A stretch of 64,000 bases of DNA from Deltaproteobacteria bacterium (GCA_016214955.1 JACRMN010000012.1:899044-963043), one strand, 5' to 3'. Counted from the first letter of the stretch, positions 53,604 to 62,919 are shown. Made by a program: numbers and translations. The notes: a model not told the origin generated them from the sequence alone.

Positions 53604-54839
53604 CTACCGCGCCAGCCGGATCCCGGTCATCTGCCAGCGGGCCGCCGGGGGGAAGAAGTTCCGGTAGCTGGCGCGCAGGTGGCTGCGCGGCGAGAGGCAG
53701 GAGCCGCCGCGGAGCACGAGCTGGTTCACCATGAACTTGCCGTTGTACTCTCCGATCGCCCCCGCGGCCGGGCGGAACCCGGGGTAGGGCACGTAGGGGC
53801 TGGCGGTCCAGGCCCAGGCACCGCCGAAGAGCGAGCCCTGCTCCACGCCCGGCGGCGCGAGCGCGCCATCCTCCACGAACGGCCCGGCCACGGGCTGCCC
53901 GGAGGCCACCGCCTCCCACTCGGCCTCGGTGGGGAGCCGGGCCCCGGCCCACCGGGCGTAGGCGTCGGCCTCGTAGTAGCTGACGTGCGTCACCGGGGCG
54001 CTCGGGTCGACGGGCCACTCCCCGTGGAGGGTGAAGCGACGGAGCTCGCCTCGACTCGCCTCCCAGTGAAGGGGCGCCTCCCAGCCCTGCGCCTGGACCG
54101 CGCCGAAGCCGTCGGAGAGCCAGAGCTCGGGCCTCCGGTAGCCGCCGTCGTCGATGAAGGCCTGGAACTCGCCGGCGGTGACCAGCCTCGTGGCCAGCGC
54201 GAAGGGATGCAGGAAGACCTGGTGGGCCGGCCCCTCGTTGTCGAAGGCGAAGCCCTCGCCGCCGTGGCCGATCCGCACCAGCCCGCCCCCGTGCTCGCGC
54301 CAGGCGAGCGGCGGCGTCGGGCCGGCGGTGGGCGCCGGGCGCGGTGCATAGGCAGGGCGCAGCGGGTTCCGCGAGAAGGCGTGGAGGATGTCGGTGAGGA
54401 GCAGCTCCTGGTGCTGCTGCTCGTGGTGGAGGCCAAGCTCCAGCAGCGCCAGCACCTCGGGGCGCTGCCCGGTCGGGGTGCGCAGCAGTGCCTGCACCTG
54501 CTCGTCAACTGCCGCCCGGTAGGCCCGGACCTCGGCGACGGTGGGGCGGGTCAGCAGCCCGCGCTCCGGCCGCGGGTGACGCGGGCCCGCCGCCACGTAG
54601 TAGGAGTTGAAGAGGACGCTCCAGCCCTCGCGGTAGGGCCGGTGCCCGGCGGCGTGCGGCCCGAGGACGAAGGTCTCGAAGAACCAGGTGGTGTGGGCCA
54701 GGTGCCACTTGGCCGGGCTGGCGTCGGGCATGGACTGGACGACCATGTCCTCGGGGCCGAGCGGGGCGCAGAGCCGCGCCGTCGCGGCGCGCACCTCGAC
54801 CAGCCGCGCGGCCAGCGCCGCCGCACGCGCGGCGCTCAA
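53604..54839 (-). CDS. egtB: Ergothioneine biosynthesis iron enzyme
   Basis: A 411-residue sulfoxide synthase. A DinB-like N-terminal part carries the iron ligands ([12 protein letters not shown] and [11 protein letters not shown]), and a formylglycine-generating-type C-terminal domain follows ([35 protein letters not shown]). It joins a sulphur donor (Cys or gamma-Glu-Cys) to trimethylhistidine using O2. The TTG at 54839 overlaps the egtD stop by one base pair pattern TTGA, so the two are coupled. No egtC or egtE is nearby. Confidence 0.9.
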   Translation of the reverse strand: MSAARAAALAARLVEVRAATARLCAPLGPEDMVVQSMPDASPAKWHLAHTTWFFETFVLGPHAAGHRPYREGWSVLFNSYYVAAGPRHPRPERGLLTRPTVAEVRAYRAAVDEQVQALLRTPTGQRPEVLALLELGLHHEQQHQELLLTDILHAFSRNPLRPAYAPRPAPTAGPTPPLAWREHGGGLVRIGHGGEGFAFDNEGPAHQVFLHPFALATRLVTAGEFQAFIDDGGYRRPELWLSDGFGAVQAQGWEAPLHWEASRGELRRFTLHGEWPVDPSAPVTHVSYYEADAYARWAGARLPTEAEWEAVASGQPVAGPFVEDGALAPPGVEQGSLFGGAWAWTASPYVPYPGFRPAAGAIGEYNGKFMVNQLVLRGGSCLSPRSHLRASYRNFFPPAARWQMTGIRLAR

Positions 54840-55852
54840 CGGGCCTCCGGGCCAACGCGCCAGAGCGCGTCGCAGAACCAGCGCCGCCCGTCGTGCCAGC
54901 GGGCCACCTCCTCGAAGCCTGCGGCCCGCGCCAGGGCACCGAGCTGCGCCTCGGTGTACTTCCAGGAGATCTCGGTGTGGATGGCCTCGCCGCTGGCGAA
55001 GCGGAAGCGCCTCCCGGCGATGGTGGCCACTGTCGCCCGGCGGGCCACCAGCCAGCTCTCCATGGCGGGCCGCGCCAGGTCGAAGGTGGCCCGGTGCGAG
55101 AAGGCCGAGAGGTCGAGGTCTCCGCCCAGCTCCCGGTTGATGCGGGCCAGCAGGTTGAGGTTGAAGGCCGCGGTGACCCCCTCGGGATCGTCGTAGGCGG
55201 CGCGAAGGACCCGCTCGTCCTTGAGCAGGTCGAAGCCCACCAGCAGGTGGTCGCCACCCGCCAGGGAGCCACGCAGGGATCGCAGCAGGGAGACGGCCTC
55301 GGCCCACTCCAGGTTGCCGACGTTGCTGCCGAGGAGCAGCCCCAGCACCGGCGTCTCCCCGGACGCCCGGCGCGCCCGCAGCAGCCCCTCCACGTAGTCG
55401 GCCTGCTCGGCGCGCACCGCCAGGTCGGGCCAGACGGCCCGCATGCGCCCGGTCGCCGACCGCAGGGCCTCGCCTGCCACGTCGACGGGCGCGTAGGTCA
55501 CCGCCGGGGAGATGCGCCGCGCCGCGGCCAGCAGGAGCCGGGTCTTGGCGCCATCCCCCGCGCCGAGGTCGACGATGGCGCCGGGAGCGACAGGGAGGCA
55601 GCCGAGGATCTCTCCCGACGAGGCCTCGAGGATCTCGGTCTCCACCCGCGTCGGGTAGTAGCCGGGGAGCCGCATGATGCGCTGGAAGAGGAGGCTCCCC
55701 ATGGCGTCGTAGAACCAGACCGAAGACAGGGCCCGCGGGCGCGCATCCAGCCCTGCGATCACGGCGCTGCGGAAGGCCGCGCGCGAGGTCGGGTCGACCG
55801 ACCCCTCGGGGTTGGGCTGCTCGCCCGCGCGTGCTACCGAAAGGCTCGCCAT
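54836..55852 (-). CDS. egtD: L-histidine N-alpha-methyltransferase
   Basis: A 338-residue SAM-dependent enzyme that trimethylates the amino group of histidine, the first step of ergothioneine synthesis. Family marks are [17 protein letters not shown], the SAM motif [27 protein letters not shown] and [16 protein letters not shown]. The ATG at 55852 has GGAGACGGAC upstream. Its stop overlaps the egtB start. Together with EgtB and the OsmC-type protein next door it points to defence against peroxides and thiol stress. Confidence 0.93.
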   Translation of the reverse strand: MASLSVARAGEQPNPEGSVDPTSRAAFRSAVIAGLDARPRALSSVWFYDAMGSLLFQRIMRLPGYYPTRVETEILEASSGEILGCLPVAPGAIVDLGAGDGAKTRLLLAAARRISPAVTYAPVDVAGEALRSATGRMRAVWPDLAVRAEQADYVEGLLRARRASGETPVLGLLLGSNVGNLEWAEAVSLLRSLRGSLAGGDHLLVGFDLLKDERVLRAAYDDPEGVTAAFNLNLLARINRELGGDLDLSAFSHRATFDLARPAMESWLVARRATVATIAGRRFRFASGEAIHTEISWKYTEAQLGALARAAGFEEVARWHDGRRWFCDALWRVGPEAR

Positions 55853-56004
55853 GTCCGTCTCCTCCGGGCCGCACCCCGGGCCCTATCGCCGGGGACCTCC
55901 GTGAGCGCGAATCGTTGCTCCGGCAACCCAAGCGGGCGGCCCCGCTGGGAGGCGCTTCCCGGCCCCATTCGAGACCGTCACTCCCCGCGGCGTTCCGAGA
56001 CAGG

Positions 56005-56133
56005 AGCAGGTGAACCGGCGGGGCCGAGGAGCGCCACCCGCTCGCCGGCAGTCACCCGCAGCGAGATGGGCCCGAGGGCGGCGGCATCGCCGTGGCGCTT
56101 CACCGCGCCGCTCAGCTCCAGGGCAGGCGTCAC
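56005..56133 (-). pseudogene. ABC-transporter ATPase N-terminal fragment
   Basis: A GTG-started frame gives [20 protein letters not shown] then [20 protein letters not shown], the start of an ABC ATPase, but it ends inside the Walker A region before GKST. About 40 residues remain. It points away from the second ABC fragment on the other strand. Confidence 0.55.
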
Positions 56134-56194
56134 CGCAGCATGCTGTCACTGCGGCGGGGCGAGGCCCAGCCACCCGGAGGGAGCCTCGCGGCCG

Positions 56195-56526
56195 GTGGAG
56201 CGCTCTCCGGGGGCAGGCCAGCGCGTCGGCCTGATGCGCGCGCTGATGCTCGAGCCCCAGGTTCTCCTGCTCGACGAGCCGCTCGGGGCCCTCGACCCCA
56301 TCACCCGGGCCGAGCTGCAAGGCGACCTCCGATCGAGCGCCGCCGCGCCCGGCACGGCAGTGCTCCTCGTGATCGCCTACCGGGCTCTGGCCCGTGGGGA
56401 GATCGACGTCACCGACCTCTACCCCACCGACGCCGAGATCCTGCAGCACGACCTCCTCGTGCTGGAGGACGACCGCCATGCCCTTCCCGAGTACCAGGCC
56501 CTCTTCCTCTACCGGGCAGGTGCAGG
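56195..56526 (+). pseudogene. Osmoprotectant ABC transporter debris (ATPase fused to binding-protein piece)
   Basis: One frame joins two unrelated pieces: an ABC ATPase part ([33 protein letters not shown], with Walker B and D-loop) and a part of an OpuCC/OsmF-type glycine-betaine-binding protein ([38 protein letters not shown]). The ABC signature LSGGQ is shifted out of frame just upstream. About 700 residues between them have been deleted. Not functional. Confidence 0.7.
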
Positions 56527-56792
56527 CGGGCTTCGACGCCGTCGAGCGCGCCCTGACGTCGCCTGGCGAGCAGGGCCCCACATGACCGCACCTCGCCTCC
56601 CGCCGTGGCGGGCCTGGGCGAGCCCCACGCGCGCCCGGTGTGTGGTCTCGGGAGAGGGACATCCGTCACGCCCGCCCCCGCGCCGGGGCGACACGCCCGC
56701 CCCACCTTGCGCGCGATGCGTGGGTACTTCACCAGAGGTCTGGCCGGACGATTCGGTTGCCGGCGCGGCCAAGCACTCCTATTGTACCGATC

Positions 56793-56809
56793 GTTCGGAT
56801 GAACCGAAC
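56793..56809 (+). promoter_or_regulatory. Palindromic operator candidate before dsrE-like operon
   Basis: GTTCGGATGAACCGAAC has 6-bp perfect arms around a 5-bp spacer and lies 19 bases before the next ATG. A second overlapping inverted repeat (CCGATCGTTCGG) lies directly upstream. The TetR gene three genes downstream is the likely binder. Confidence 0.5.
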
Positions 56810-56828
56810 CCATCACCGGAGACCGAGC

Positions 56829-57200
56829 ATGAAGACCGCGATCGTCGTCCTGTCCGACCCCAAGAACGGGGAAGAGGCCCTGGGGCGCGTGTTCAACGCC
56901 CTCGCCGCCGCCTACGACTTCAAGTCGAGAGAGGAGGAGGTGAGCCTCCTGTTCCAGGGGACCGGCACACGCTGGGCCGCCCTCCTCACCGCCCCTGACC
57001 ACCCGGCCCACGGCCTCTACAAGGCGGTGGAGGACAAGGTCGCGGGGGTGTCCTGCGGCTGCGCCGACGTCTTCGGCGCCAGAAGCGACGCCGAGCGAAG
57101 CGGCTTCAGCCTCATCCATACCAACGCCGTCCCCGGCACGACCGGCCTTGCGAGCCTGGCGAAGTACGTGGCCGAGGGCTACACGGTCCTGACCTTCTGA
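56829..57200 (+). CDS. DsrE-family protein
   Basis: A 123-residue DsrE/DsrF-like protein ([45 protein letters not shown]). Family members move sulphur or act as small peroxiredoxin-like proteins through a conserved Cys; here a CGC pair lies near residues 77-79. The ATG at 56829 has GGAGACCGAGC upstream. It heads a three-gene run with a flavin-oxidase-like gene and a TetR regulator. Confidence 0.82.
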   Translation: MKTAIVVLSDPKNGEEALGRVFNALAAAYDFKSREEEVSLLFQGTGTRWAALLTAPDHPAHGLYKAVEDKVAGVSCGCADVFGARSDAERSGFSLIHTNAVPGTTGLASLAKYVAEGYTVLTF

Positions 57201-57266
57201 ACCAGCCCCGGCCCGCGTCGGGCGGATCTGCCCGGCGCGGGGGTGGGGGGGGGATGGGAGGCGCCC

Positions 57267-58214
57267 ATGACCAGACAAGACGTGTTCCATGAAGGGGAGG
57301 TCTCGCTGCAGGAGCGCAGCGGCTCTCGGTCGGAGGCCCGCCGCAACGGTGCGATGATCGCGGCGACCCTCCATCCCGCCATGCGCTCCTTCCTCGCCGA
57401 GCAGCGAATGCTCGCCCTCGCCGCGCCCGACGCCCAGGGCGGACTCTCGGCGCATGTCCTCTTCGGGGTGCCCGGGATGGCCACGGCCGAGGAGGGTCAG
57501 GTCGTGACCCTGGGTCGCTCACGGCTCCTGGGGTCGCAACTGGAGCCACCCTGGGCGGACCTCGTCCCCGGTACGCGTCTCGGGCTCCTGGCGATCGACC
57601 TCGCCACACGGCGCCGTCTACGGGTGAATGGCACCGTGAGCTCGACCTCCGACGAGGCCGTACGGGTGACCGTAACCGAAGTCTTCCCGAACTGCCCGAA
57701 GTACATCCAGCGCCGCCGCCTCGTGGAGTCGTCCGGCCCCCCGGCCGGCGCGTCCCTCACCCGCGGAACGCGCCTCGACGAGGCGCGCAGGGATACCATC
57801 CAGCGTTCCGACACGCTGTTCGTGGCCAGCCATCACCCGCGCCGCGGCGCCGATGTCTCCCACCGCGGAGGAGCCCCCGGCTTCGTGCAGATCCTGGACG
57901 ACCAGACCCTGAGAATCCCGGACTACCCGGGCAACGGCATGTTCCAGACGCTCGGCAACCTGGCCGTGTCGCGGGACGCCGGGCTGGCCTTCGTCGACTT
58001 CGCTCGCGGCCGGATCCTGCAGCTCTCGGGCAGGACCTCGCTGCGCTTCGACGTCGCGGAGGACTCGCGCCATCCGACCGGCGGAACGGGCCGCTCCTGG
58101 GACTTCCAGGTCGAAGGCTGGATCGAGTCTCTCGCGCCGGCCGCGTCTCGCTGGGAGCTCCTCGAGCGATCGCCGTTCAACCCCGTCGCCGGTGGCGCAC
58201 CTCAGGCAGGTTGA
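57267..58214 (+). CDS. Pyridoxamine-phosphate-oxidase-fold flavoprotein
   Basis: A 315-residue protein with two split-barrel flavin-binding domains. Typical segments are HPAMRSFLAEQRMLALAAPD, the C-terminal-half GFVQILDDQTLRIPDYPGNG, MFQTLGNLAVSRDAGLAFVD and FPNCPKYIQRR. Such proteins are predicted FMN-dependent oxidoreductases of unknown substrate. The ATG at 57267 follows GGGAGGCGCCC. Next to dsrE-like and tetR genes, it is likely induced by a toxic organic compound. Confidence 0.85.
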   Translation: MTRQDVFHEGEVSLQERSGSRSEARRNGAMIAATLHPAMRSFLAEQRMLALAAPDAQGGLSAHVLFGVPGMATAEEGQVVTLGRSRLLGSQLEPPWADLVPGTRLGLLAIDLATRRRLRVNGTVSSTSDEAVRVTVTEVFPNCPKYIQRRRLVESSGPPAGASLTRGTRLDEARRDTIQRSDTLFVASHHPRRGADVSHRGGAPGFVQILDDQTLRIPDYPGNGMFQTLGNLAVSRDAGLAFVDFARGRILQLSGRTSLRFDVAEDSRHPTGGTGRSWDFQVEGWIESLAPAASRWELLERSPFNPVAGGAPQAG

Positions 58215-58247
58215 CGCCCCACTCGAGCAGCGAAGGAGAACTCGCCG

Positions 58248-58811
58248 ATGCCCGCACCGCTGATGACCAGGGAGGAGGTCCTCGACCGGCTCATGGCCGC
58301 CTTCCGGAAGCACGGCTACGACGGCGCCTCGCTCGCCGAGCTCTCGAAGCGCACCGGGCTCGGGAAGTCGAGCCTCTACCACCACTTCCCAGGCGGCAAG
58401 GAGCAGATGGCCGTGGAGGTCCTGGCCCACCTCGACCGCACGCTGCGACCGGTGTTCGCGTCGCTGTCCGACGGGCGGCCGCCCGATGCCAAGCTGGCCG
58501 GGCTCCTCGATGCGGTCAGCGCCTTCTACGGCGACGGCAAGGTCGCCTGCCTGCTCGAGCGGCTCTGCGCCAGCGCCGACCGCAGCCGGTTCGCGCGGCC
58601 CCTGCGCGCCTCGTTCGCCTCGTTCATGGGAGCCTTCGAGCAGCTCTGCCGCGAGGCGGGCCTGCCGCTCGCTGCGGCGCGCGCGCGCGCCGAGAGCGCG
58701 GTCGTCCGTATCGAAGGAGGGCTCGTCGTCTCGGCCGGGACTGGCGACACCGGCGTGTTCCAGCGGACCCTGCGCGACCTTCGGGAGAGGCTGCTCCGGC
58801 GCGACGGCTGA
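58248..58811 (+). CDS. TetR-family regulator (LmrA/YxaF-like)
   Basis: A 187-residue regulator with a helix-turn-helix in LAELSKRTGLGKSSLYHHF followed by PGGKEQMAVEVL, typical for the LmrA/YxaF branch, and a C-terminal domain with GCLL-like CLLERLCASAD and VVRIEGGLVVSA. It should repress the operon that ends with it through the palindrome at 56793. The ligand is unknown. GAAGGAGAAC precedes the ATG. Confidence 0.88.
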   Translation: MPAPLMTREEVLDRLMAAFRKHGYDGASLAELSKRTGLGKSSLYHHFPGGKEQMAVEVLAHLDRTLRPVFASLSDGRPPDAKLAGLLDAVSAFYGDGKVACLLERLCASADRSRFARPLRASFASFMGAFEQLCREAGLPLAAARARAESAVVRIEGGLVVSAGTGDTGVFQRTLRDLRERLLRRDG

Positions 58812-58882
58812 ATCGACTCCTCCACCCCGTACCGCTCGTGGAGGAGCAGCGCGACCTGGGCGGCGCTCGCGTAGCCTCGCGG

Positions 58883-59040
58883 GGCATCGTCGGCGCGGGC
58901 GCCGTCCGCGGCTCCATCAACTGGTCGACGGTGCGCCACATGGGGACTGCCTGGGTGGTGACGCTGCCCGCCGGCGCCGCTCTCGCCGCCCTCGCGCAGG
59001 TGCTGGCCAACGCGCTCGGTGCCTGGGCGGGGGGCGCCCG
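58883..59040 (+). pseudogene. Inorganic phosphate transporter C-terminal remnant
   Basis: About 50 codons resemble the end of a PiT permease: GSINWSTVRHMGTAWVVTLP then AGAALAALAQVLANALGAW, the last transmembrane helix. No start or upstream domain is present. The frame is open into the TetR gene region but without homology. Confidence 0.42.
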
Positions 59041-59069
59041 TCGGGCCCTCGCGCCGGGCTGGGGCGGCG

Positions 59070-59885
59070 TCAGCGCCTGGCGACGCGCCGGTCCAGCGCC
59101 GCCAGCACGTCCCTGGGCTGGGCGACCGCGGTGATCCATCCCTCGGCGAGCCAGCTCCCGAGCGCCGCGTGCGCCGCTGCTGCCGGGTCCTCCCGGCCGG
59201 TGAAGGCCGCGCAGATCGTCGCCAGGGAGTCGCCCGAGGCGGCTCCCTCGAGGGCGATCGCCTCGTCGAGCGCCAGGGGGGTGTGGAAGACGTCGAAGCC
59301 GCCCCGCCAGACGGCCACGGCCGAGGCCCCGGGTGATGGCGCGTCGGGGGGCTCGCCGTCCTCCAGGCTGCGCCACAGCGGTGCCGCCGCGTGGTCCAGC
59401 ACGAGTACCCGCAGCGCCGGCGAGAGCACCAGGCCGGTGCGGGAGAAGGACGCCGGGTCCAGCCCGGCGAAGGCGTCCGGGCCGACCGGCTCCGCAGGCG
59501 GCGCGAAGAAGACCTGGTGCCGCGCCCACTCCAGCTCGGCGAGATCGGCCAGGTCCGGCCGCTCCGGGTCGGGATGCTCGCGGAGGAATGCGGCGAGCCG
59601 CCGCCCCACCTGACCCACGTCGTGGTGGTCGGAGGGGTTGCGGCGCAGGTAGTCCTCGGCCAGCGCCGCGAAGCGCTCGTCGCCGAGGTAGCGGACGAGC
59701 TGCGGAAACGTCTCGCGCAGCGCATCGACGAGCCGCCAGAGGTACATGTTCGCGTAGATGGCGACGCGCTCGCTGGCCGGGTGGTCGGGCGTGCCGGCGA
59801 AGCAGGCCTCGATCCGCTCCGCCGCCACCGGCTCGGCGCTCGTGAGGATCTCGTGGAAGAGGGCCTGGGTCTCGGCGAGCGTCAC
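59070..59885 (-). CDS. BufC-like DUF2063 partner protein of bufferin maturation
   Basis: A 271-residue protein with a DUF2063 N-terminal domain (LAETQALFHEILTSAEP, RVAIYANMYLWRLVDAL, FPQLVRYLGDERFAALAEDY). These proteins help the MNIO enzyme BufB recognise and modify bufferin precursors. The GTG at 59885 overlaps the bufB stop by a GTGA pattern, so they are coupled. Confidence 0.88.
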   Translation of the reverse strand: MTLAETQALFHEILTSAEPVAAERIEACFAGTPDHPASERVAIYANMYLWRLVDALRETFPQLVRYLGDERFAALAEDYLRRNPSDHHDVGQVGRRLAAFLREHPDPERPDLADLAELEWARHQVFFAPPAEPVGPDAFAGLDPASFSRTGLVLSPALRVLVLDHAAAPLWRSLEDGEPPDAPSPGASAVAVWRGGFDVFHTPLALDEAIALEGAASGDSLATICAAFTGREDPAAAAHAALGSWLAEGWITAVAQPRDVLAALDRRVARR

Positions 59886-60733
59886 GACGCCAGCCTCCGC
59901 TCCGCAGGAGCCAGGACCTCGGTCTCGATGGCAGCGGCGCGTCGGCTCTCGGCCACCACCTCGTCGAGCGGCGGGATGGCCTCGTCCCATTCCACCAGCG
60001 ACGGCACCCGGCCGAAGCGGTGCAAGGCCGCGCGGTACAGCTCCCACACCGCGGCGGGCACCGAATGGTCGTGGCTGTCGAGGAGGTACTTCCCCTTGTC
60101 GCTGTGGCCCGCCAGGTGGAAGTAGCCGACCCGATCGACGGGGATGCCGCGCAGGTACTCCTGCGGGTCGAAGCCGTGATTGTGGGCGCTCACGTGGACG
60201 TTGTTGACGTCGAGGAGGATGCCGCAGCCGGAGCGGCGGGTCAGCTCCGCCAGGAACTCCCACTCGGTCATGCTCGAGTCCCTGTACGCCACGTAGGAGG
60301 ATGGGTTCTCGAGGAGGAGCTGGCGCCCGAGGCGCTCCTGGACCTCGTGGACCCGCGAGGCCACGTGCGCCAGCGACTCCTCGGTGTAGGGGAGCGGAAG
60401 GAGGTCGTGGACGTACTGGCCGCGGTGCGCGCCCCAGCAGAGATGGTCGGATACCAGCGCCGGCTCGATGCGCTTCACGACGGCCTGGAGCGCGGCGAGG
60501 TACCGCTCCGGGATGGGATCGACCGAGCCGATGGCGAGGGAGACGCCGTGGAGCACCACCGGCACCTCGGCGCGCACCTTCTCGAGCACCGAGATGGGCC
60601 GGCCGCCCGGGGCCATGAAGTTCTCGGTCACCGCCTCCACCCAGTCCACCGGCGGGCGGCCGGCCATGAACTGCGCGAAGTGCCTGGTGCGCAGGCCAAT
60701 GCCGTGTCCGAGGTCGAGGCGCGAGGTGGTCAT
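59882..60733 (-). CDS. BufB-like multinuclear iron oxidase (DUF692/MNIO)
   Basis: A 283-residue DUF692 enzyme. The ATG at 60733 gives the normal start (MTTSRLDLGHGIGLRTRHF). Metal ligand segments are VSDHLCWGAHRGQYVHDLLP, LLENPSSYVAYRDS, ILLDVNNVHVSAHNHGFDP and YFHLAGHSDKGKYLLDSHDH. MNIO enzymes use two or three irons to turn peptide Cys into thiooxazole in copper-binding bufferins. It follows the bufferin gene by 57 bases and overlaps bufC. Confidence 0.93.
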   Translation of the reverse strand: MTTSRLDLGHGIGLRTRHFAQFMAGRPPVDWVEAVTENFMAPGGRPISVLEKVRAEVPVVLHGVSLAIGSVDPIPERYLAALQAVVKRIEPALVSDHLCWGAHRGQYVHDLLPLPYTEESLAHVASRVHEVQERLGRQLLLENPSSYVAYRDSSMTEWEFLAELTRRSGCGILLDVNNVHVSAHNHGFDPQEYLRGIPVDRVGYFHLAGHSDKGKYLLDSHDHSVPAAVWELYRAALHRFGRVPSLVEWDEAIPPLDEVVAESRRAAAIETEVLAPAERRLAS

Positions 60734-60790
60734 GGGTAGGTCCCGGAGCCGGCCCGAGGGCCGGCCCCGGGCTCCGGTGAGGGGCACGAG

Positions 60791-61063
60791 CTACATCTTG
60801 GCGACGACGACCTTGCCGCCCTTGTCGGTGCACTCCTTGGCGCTCTTGGTCTCGACCCAGCCCTTGCCCTTGCAGCTGTTCTGGGCCTTGCAGGAGTTGT
60901 CGGCGCCGGCGCAGCTCCCGTGCCCCTTGCAGGAGTTGATGCCGGCGCACTGGGTGACCTTGGGCATCTCCTTGGTCTTCTCGGCGGCCTGGGCGGCACC
61001 GGCGGCGAACATCGAGAAGACGGCGGCGGCGACGAAGGCGCCCTTCATGGTTTCACGGATCAT
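60791..61063 (-). CDS. Bufferin precursor (BufA1-like, copper-binding RiPP)
   Basis: A 90-residue exported peptide. The signal peptide is long (MIRETMKGAFVAAAVFSMFA ... AQAAEK). The core has six Cys, most in SCKG/SCAG/SCKA repeats (CAGINSCKGHGSCAGADNSC, shown only in part), then QNSCKGKGWVE and KECTDKGG. This is the bufferin-1 layout, whose core Cys become thiooxazoles that sequester copper in the periplasm. The maturation genes bufB and bufC follow. Confidence 0.92.
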   Translation of the reverse strand: MIRETMKGAFVAAAVFSMFAAGAAQAAEKTKEMPKVTQCAGINSCKGHGSCAGADNSCKAQNSCKGKGWVETKSAKECTDKGGKVVVAKM

Positions 61064-61158
61064 GGTGTTTCCCTTTCGGTGGACGACGTTGAGCTGCGTG
61101 GTGCGGCGGTTCGGTACGACGCTTCGATGCGACTGCGAGTGCGGAGGTGCGGCTGCGG

Positions 61159-61800
61159 TCACTTCGCCTTGGCGAAGAGGGAGAGCTCGACCGTCCCCTT
61201 CTCGGCGACGACCTTGGCGAGCTTCTGGACGCGGGCGAGCCAGCCGTCCGTGTACCTGGGACCGATGTGGTAGGCGTCGCGGTCGAACCCGGCGACGCTG
61301 GCGCGGATGCGAATGGTCTTCCTGTCGCCGTAGGTGCCGGGCGGGAAGAGCACGGCGGTGCCGGTGACCTTCTCCTTGCCTCCGTCGACCCTGGCGCGGC
61401 CGCAGACGGTGAAGGGGATCTCGGCCGAGAACGGCACCGCCTTCTCCGGGGCCAGGGCGCCCAGCTTCACGGAGCTGAAGACCGCCTCGAGCTTGCAGTC
61501 CTTGGCCTCCGACTTCTTGTTGGTGGCCCAGTCGTGGAAGTGCTCGCTCTTGGTGGCGTCGCTGTCGACCTGGATGGAGGTGAGCGGCACGGAGCAACGG
61601 CCGGAGGCGAGGCCGGTCTTCTCGTCGAAGGAGACCTCGCAGCCGACGGCGGAGCTGACGGCGTTGATCCGCTCGCCCAGCACGGCGTCGAAGACGGCCG
61701 AGAAGCCGCTGTTCCCGGCCTCGGGGTTGACGGTGAAGGCCTCCGCATGCGCGAGGGCGGGGACGGCGAGGGACAGGGTCAGCGCGGCGAGCCGGTTCAT
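61159..61800 (-). CDS. YceI-family periplasmic protein
   Basis: A 213-residue YceI-like lipocalin. The ATG at 61800 gives a signal peptide MNRLAALTLSLAVPALAHAE. The mature part carries SGRCSVPLTSIQVDSDATKS, FHDWATNKK, FSAEIPFTVCGRARVDGGK and SVAGFDRDAYHIGP. YceI proteins bind isoprenoid-like or lipid ligands in the periplasm. It lies 95 bases before the bufferin gene on the same strand and may be cotranscribed with it; bufferin loci often have such stress genes nearby. Confidence 0.85.
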   Translation of the reverse strand: MNRLAALTLSLAVPALAHAEAFTVNPEAGNSGFSAVFDAVLGERINAVSSAVGCEVSFDEKTGLASGRCSVPLTSIQVDSDATKSEHFHDWATNKKSEAKDCKLEAVFSSVKLGALAPEKAVPFSAEIPFTVCGRARVDGGKEKVTGTAVLFPPGTYGDRKTIRIRASVAGFDRDAYHIGPRYTDGWLARVQKLAKVVAEKGTVELSLFAKAK

Positions 61801-62038
61801 GTGGGCTGCTCCTTCGGGAGTCGGGCGGCCTCTTCTGGCCACGGGAAGGGGACTCCGCGTCCGCGGGGGCATTACACGGGCGGCGGTGCCGCCCCACGTG
61901 GGCCGCCCGACCGGCGCAGCGCCGTCGCTCGCACCCGACGGGGACGAGTGGCAAACGCCCGCCCGTGAGCCCGGCCGCTCGGCATCGTGCGGCGAGTACT
62001 TGCGCACCATCCCCGCCGGGCGAAGATGATCGCCACCC

Positions 62039-62683
62039 ATGGGCCCGCCCGCCTACCAGGGAGCCGCGGCCGACGAGCGCGCGCTCGTGGCGCGCCTGCG
62101 CGCCGGCGATCGCCAGGCCTTCGCCGACCTCATCGCCCGCCATGGCGGATCCCTCCTGCGCCTGGCGACGGCGATCGTCCGGAACCGCTCCTCCGCCGAG
62201 GAGGTGGTGCAGGAGGCATGGCTCGCCGCCCTCGAGGGCATCGATGGCTTCGAGGGCCGCGCTGCGCTTCGCACCTGGCTCTTCCAGATCGTGGCCAACA
62301 AGGCCCGGACCCGGCTCCGTCGCGATGGGCGGAGCGTTCCCTTCTCGGCGCTCTCCAGCCCGGACGACGGGGAGGACCACGCGCCGGATTCCGACCGCTT
62401 CGACGGGAACGGCGCCTGGAAGGATCCACCCGGGCGCTGGTCGGAGGAGGATCCGGAGCGGCTGGCCCAGGGCGTCGAGACGCGCGCAGCGATCGAGCGT
62501 GCCATCGCGGACCTTCCGGCAGCGCAGCGCGCCGTGATCACCCTGCGCGACGTCGAGGGGCTCGAGGCCGAGGAGATCTGCTCGCTCCTGGACCTGACGG
62601 TCGCGAACCAGCGCGTCCTGCTCCACCGGGCCCGGGCCCGGGTCCGCCTGGCGCTGGAGAAGCATCTGGCGGGAGGCCGCTGA
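62039..62683 (+). CDS. ECF RNA polymerase sigma factor
   Basis: A 214-residue sigma-70-type ECF factor. Region 2 is FADLIARHGGSLLRLATAIV and EEVVQEAWLAALEGIDGFEG; region 4 is RAVITLRDVEGLEAEEICSL with LDLTVANQRVLLHRARARVR. It should direct polymerase to stress promoters. The anti-sigma gene starts inside its stop (TGATG), so the pair is coupled. The target may include the divergent yceI and bufferin genes just upstream, a guess from layout. Confidence 0.93.
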   Translation: MGPPAYQGAAADERALVARLRAGDRQAFADLIARHGGSLLRLATAIVRNRSSAEEVVQEAWLAALEGIDGFEGRAALRTWLFQIVANKARTRLRRDGRSVPFSALSSPDDGEDHAPDSDRFDGNGAWKDPPGRWSEEDPERLAQGVETRAAIERAIADLPAAQRAVITLRDVEGLEAEEICSLLDLTVANQRVLLHRARARVRLALEKHLAGGR

Positions 62684-62919
62684 TGCCGAGCTGCCGGGAG
62701 ATCACCGAGCTGTTGACCGACTACGCCGAGGGCCGGCTCGGCCTCGTGCACTGGCTACGCCTCCAGCTCCACCTCGGGATGTGCTCCCCCTGCCGGGCCT
62801 ATCTGCGCCAGCTCCGTGCGACTGCAGGTGCGCTCGGGAAGCTCCCCTCGCCCGAGGTCCCGGCCGACCTGCAGGCGGAGCTGATGCGCCGCTTCGAGGG
62901 GTGGAAGGACCGCCGCTAG
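62683..62919 (+). CDS. Zinc-finger anti-sigma factor
   Basis: A 78-residue protein with a zf-HC2 fold: CREITELLTDYAEG, then HLGMCSPCRAYLRQL with the H-x3-C-x2-C zinc site. No membrane helix is present, so it is a soluble anti-sigma protein, possibly sensing redox or metal through the zinc thiols. The ATG overlaps the sigma stop. Confidence 0.9.
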   Translation: MPSCREITELLTDYAEGRLGLVHWLRLQLHLGMCSPCRAYLRQLRATAGALGKLPSPEVPADLQAELMRRFEGWKDRR

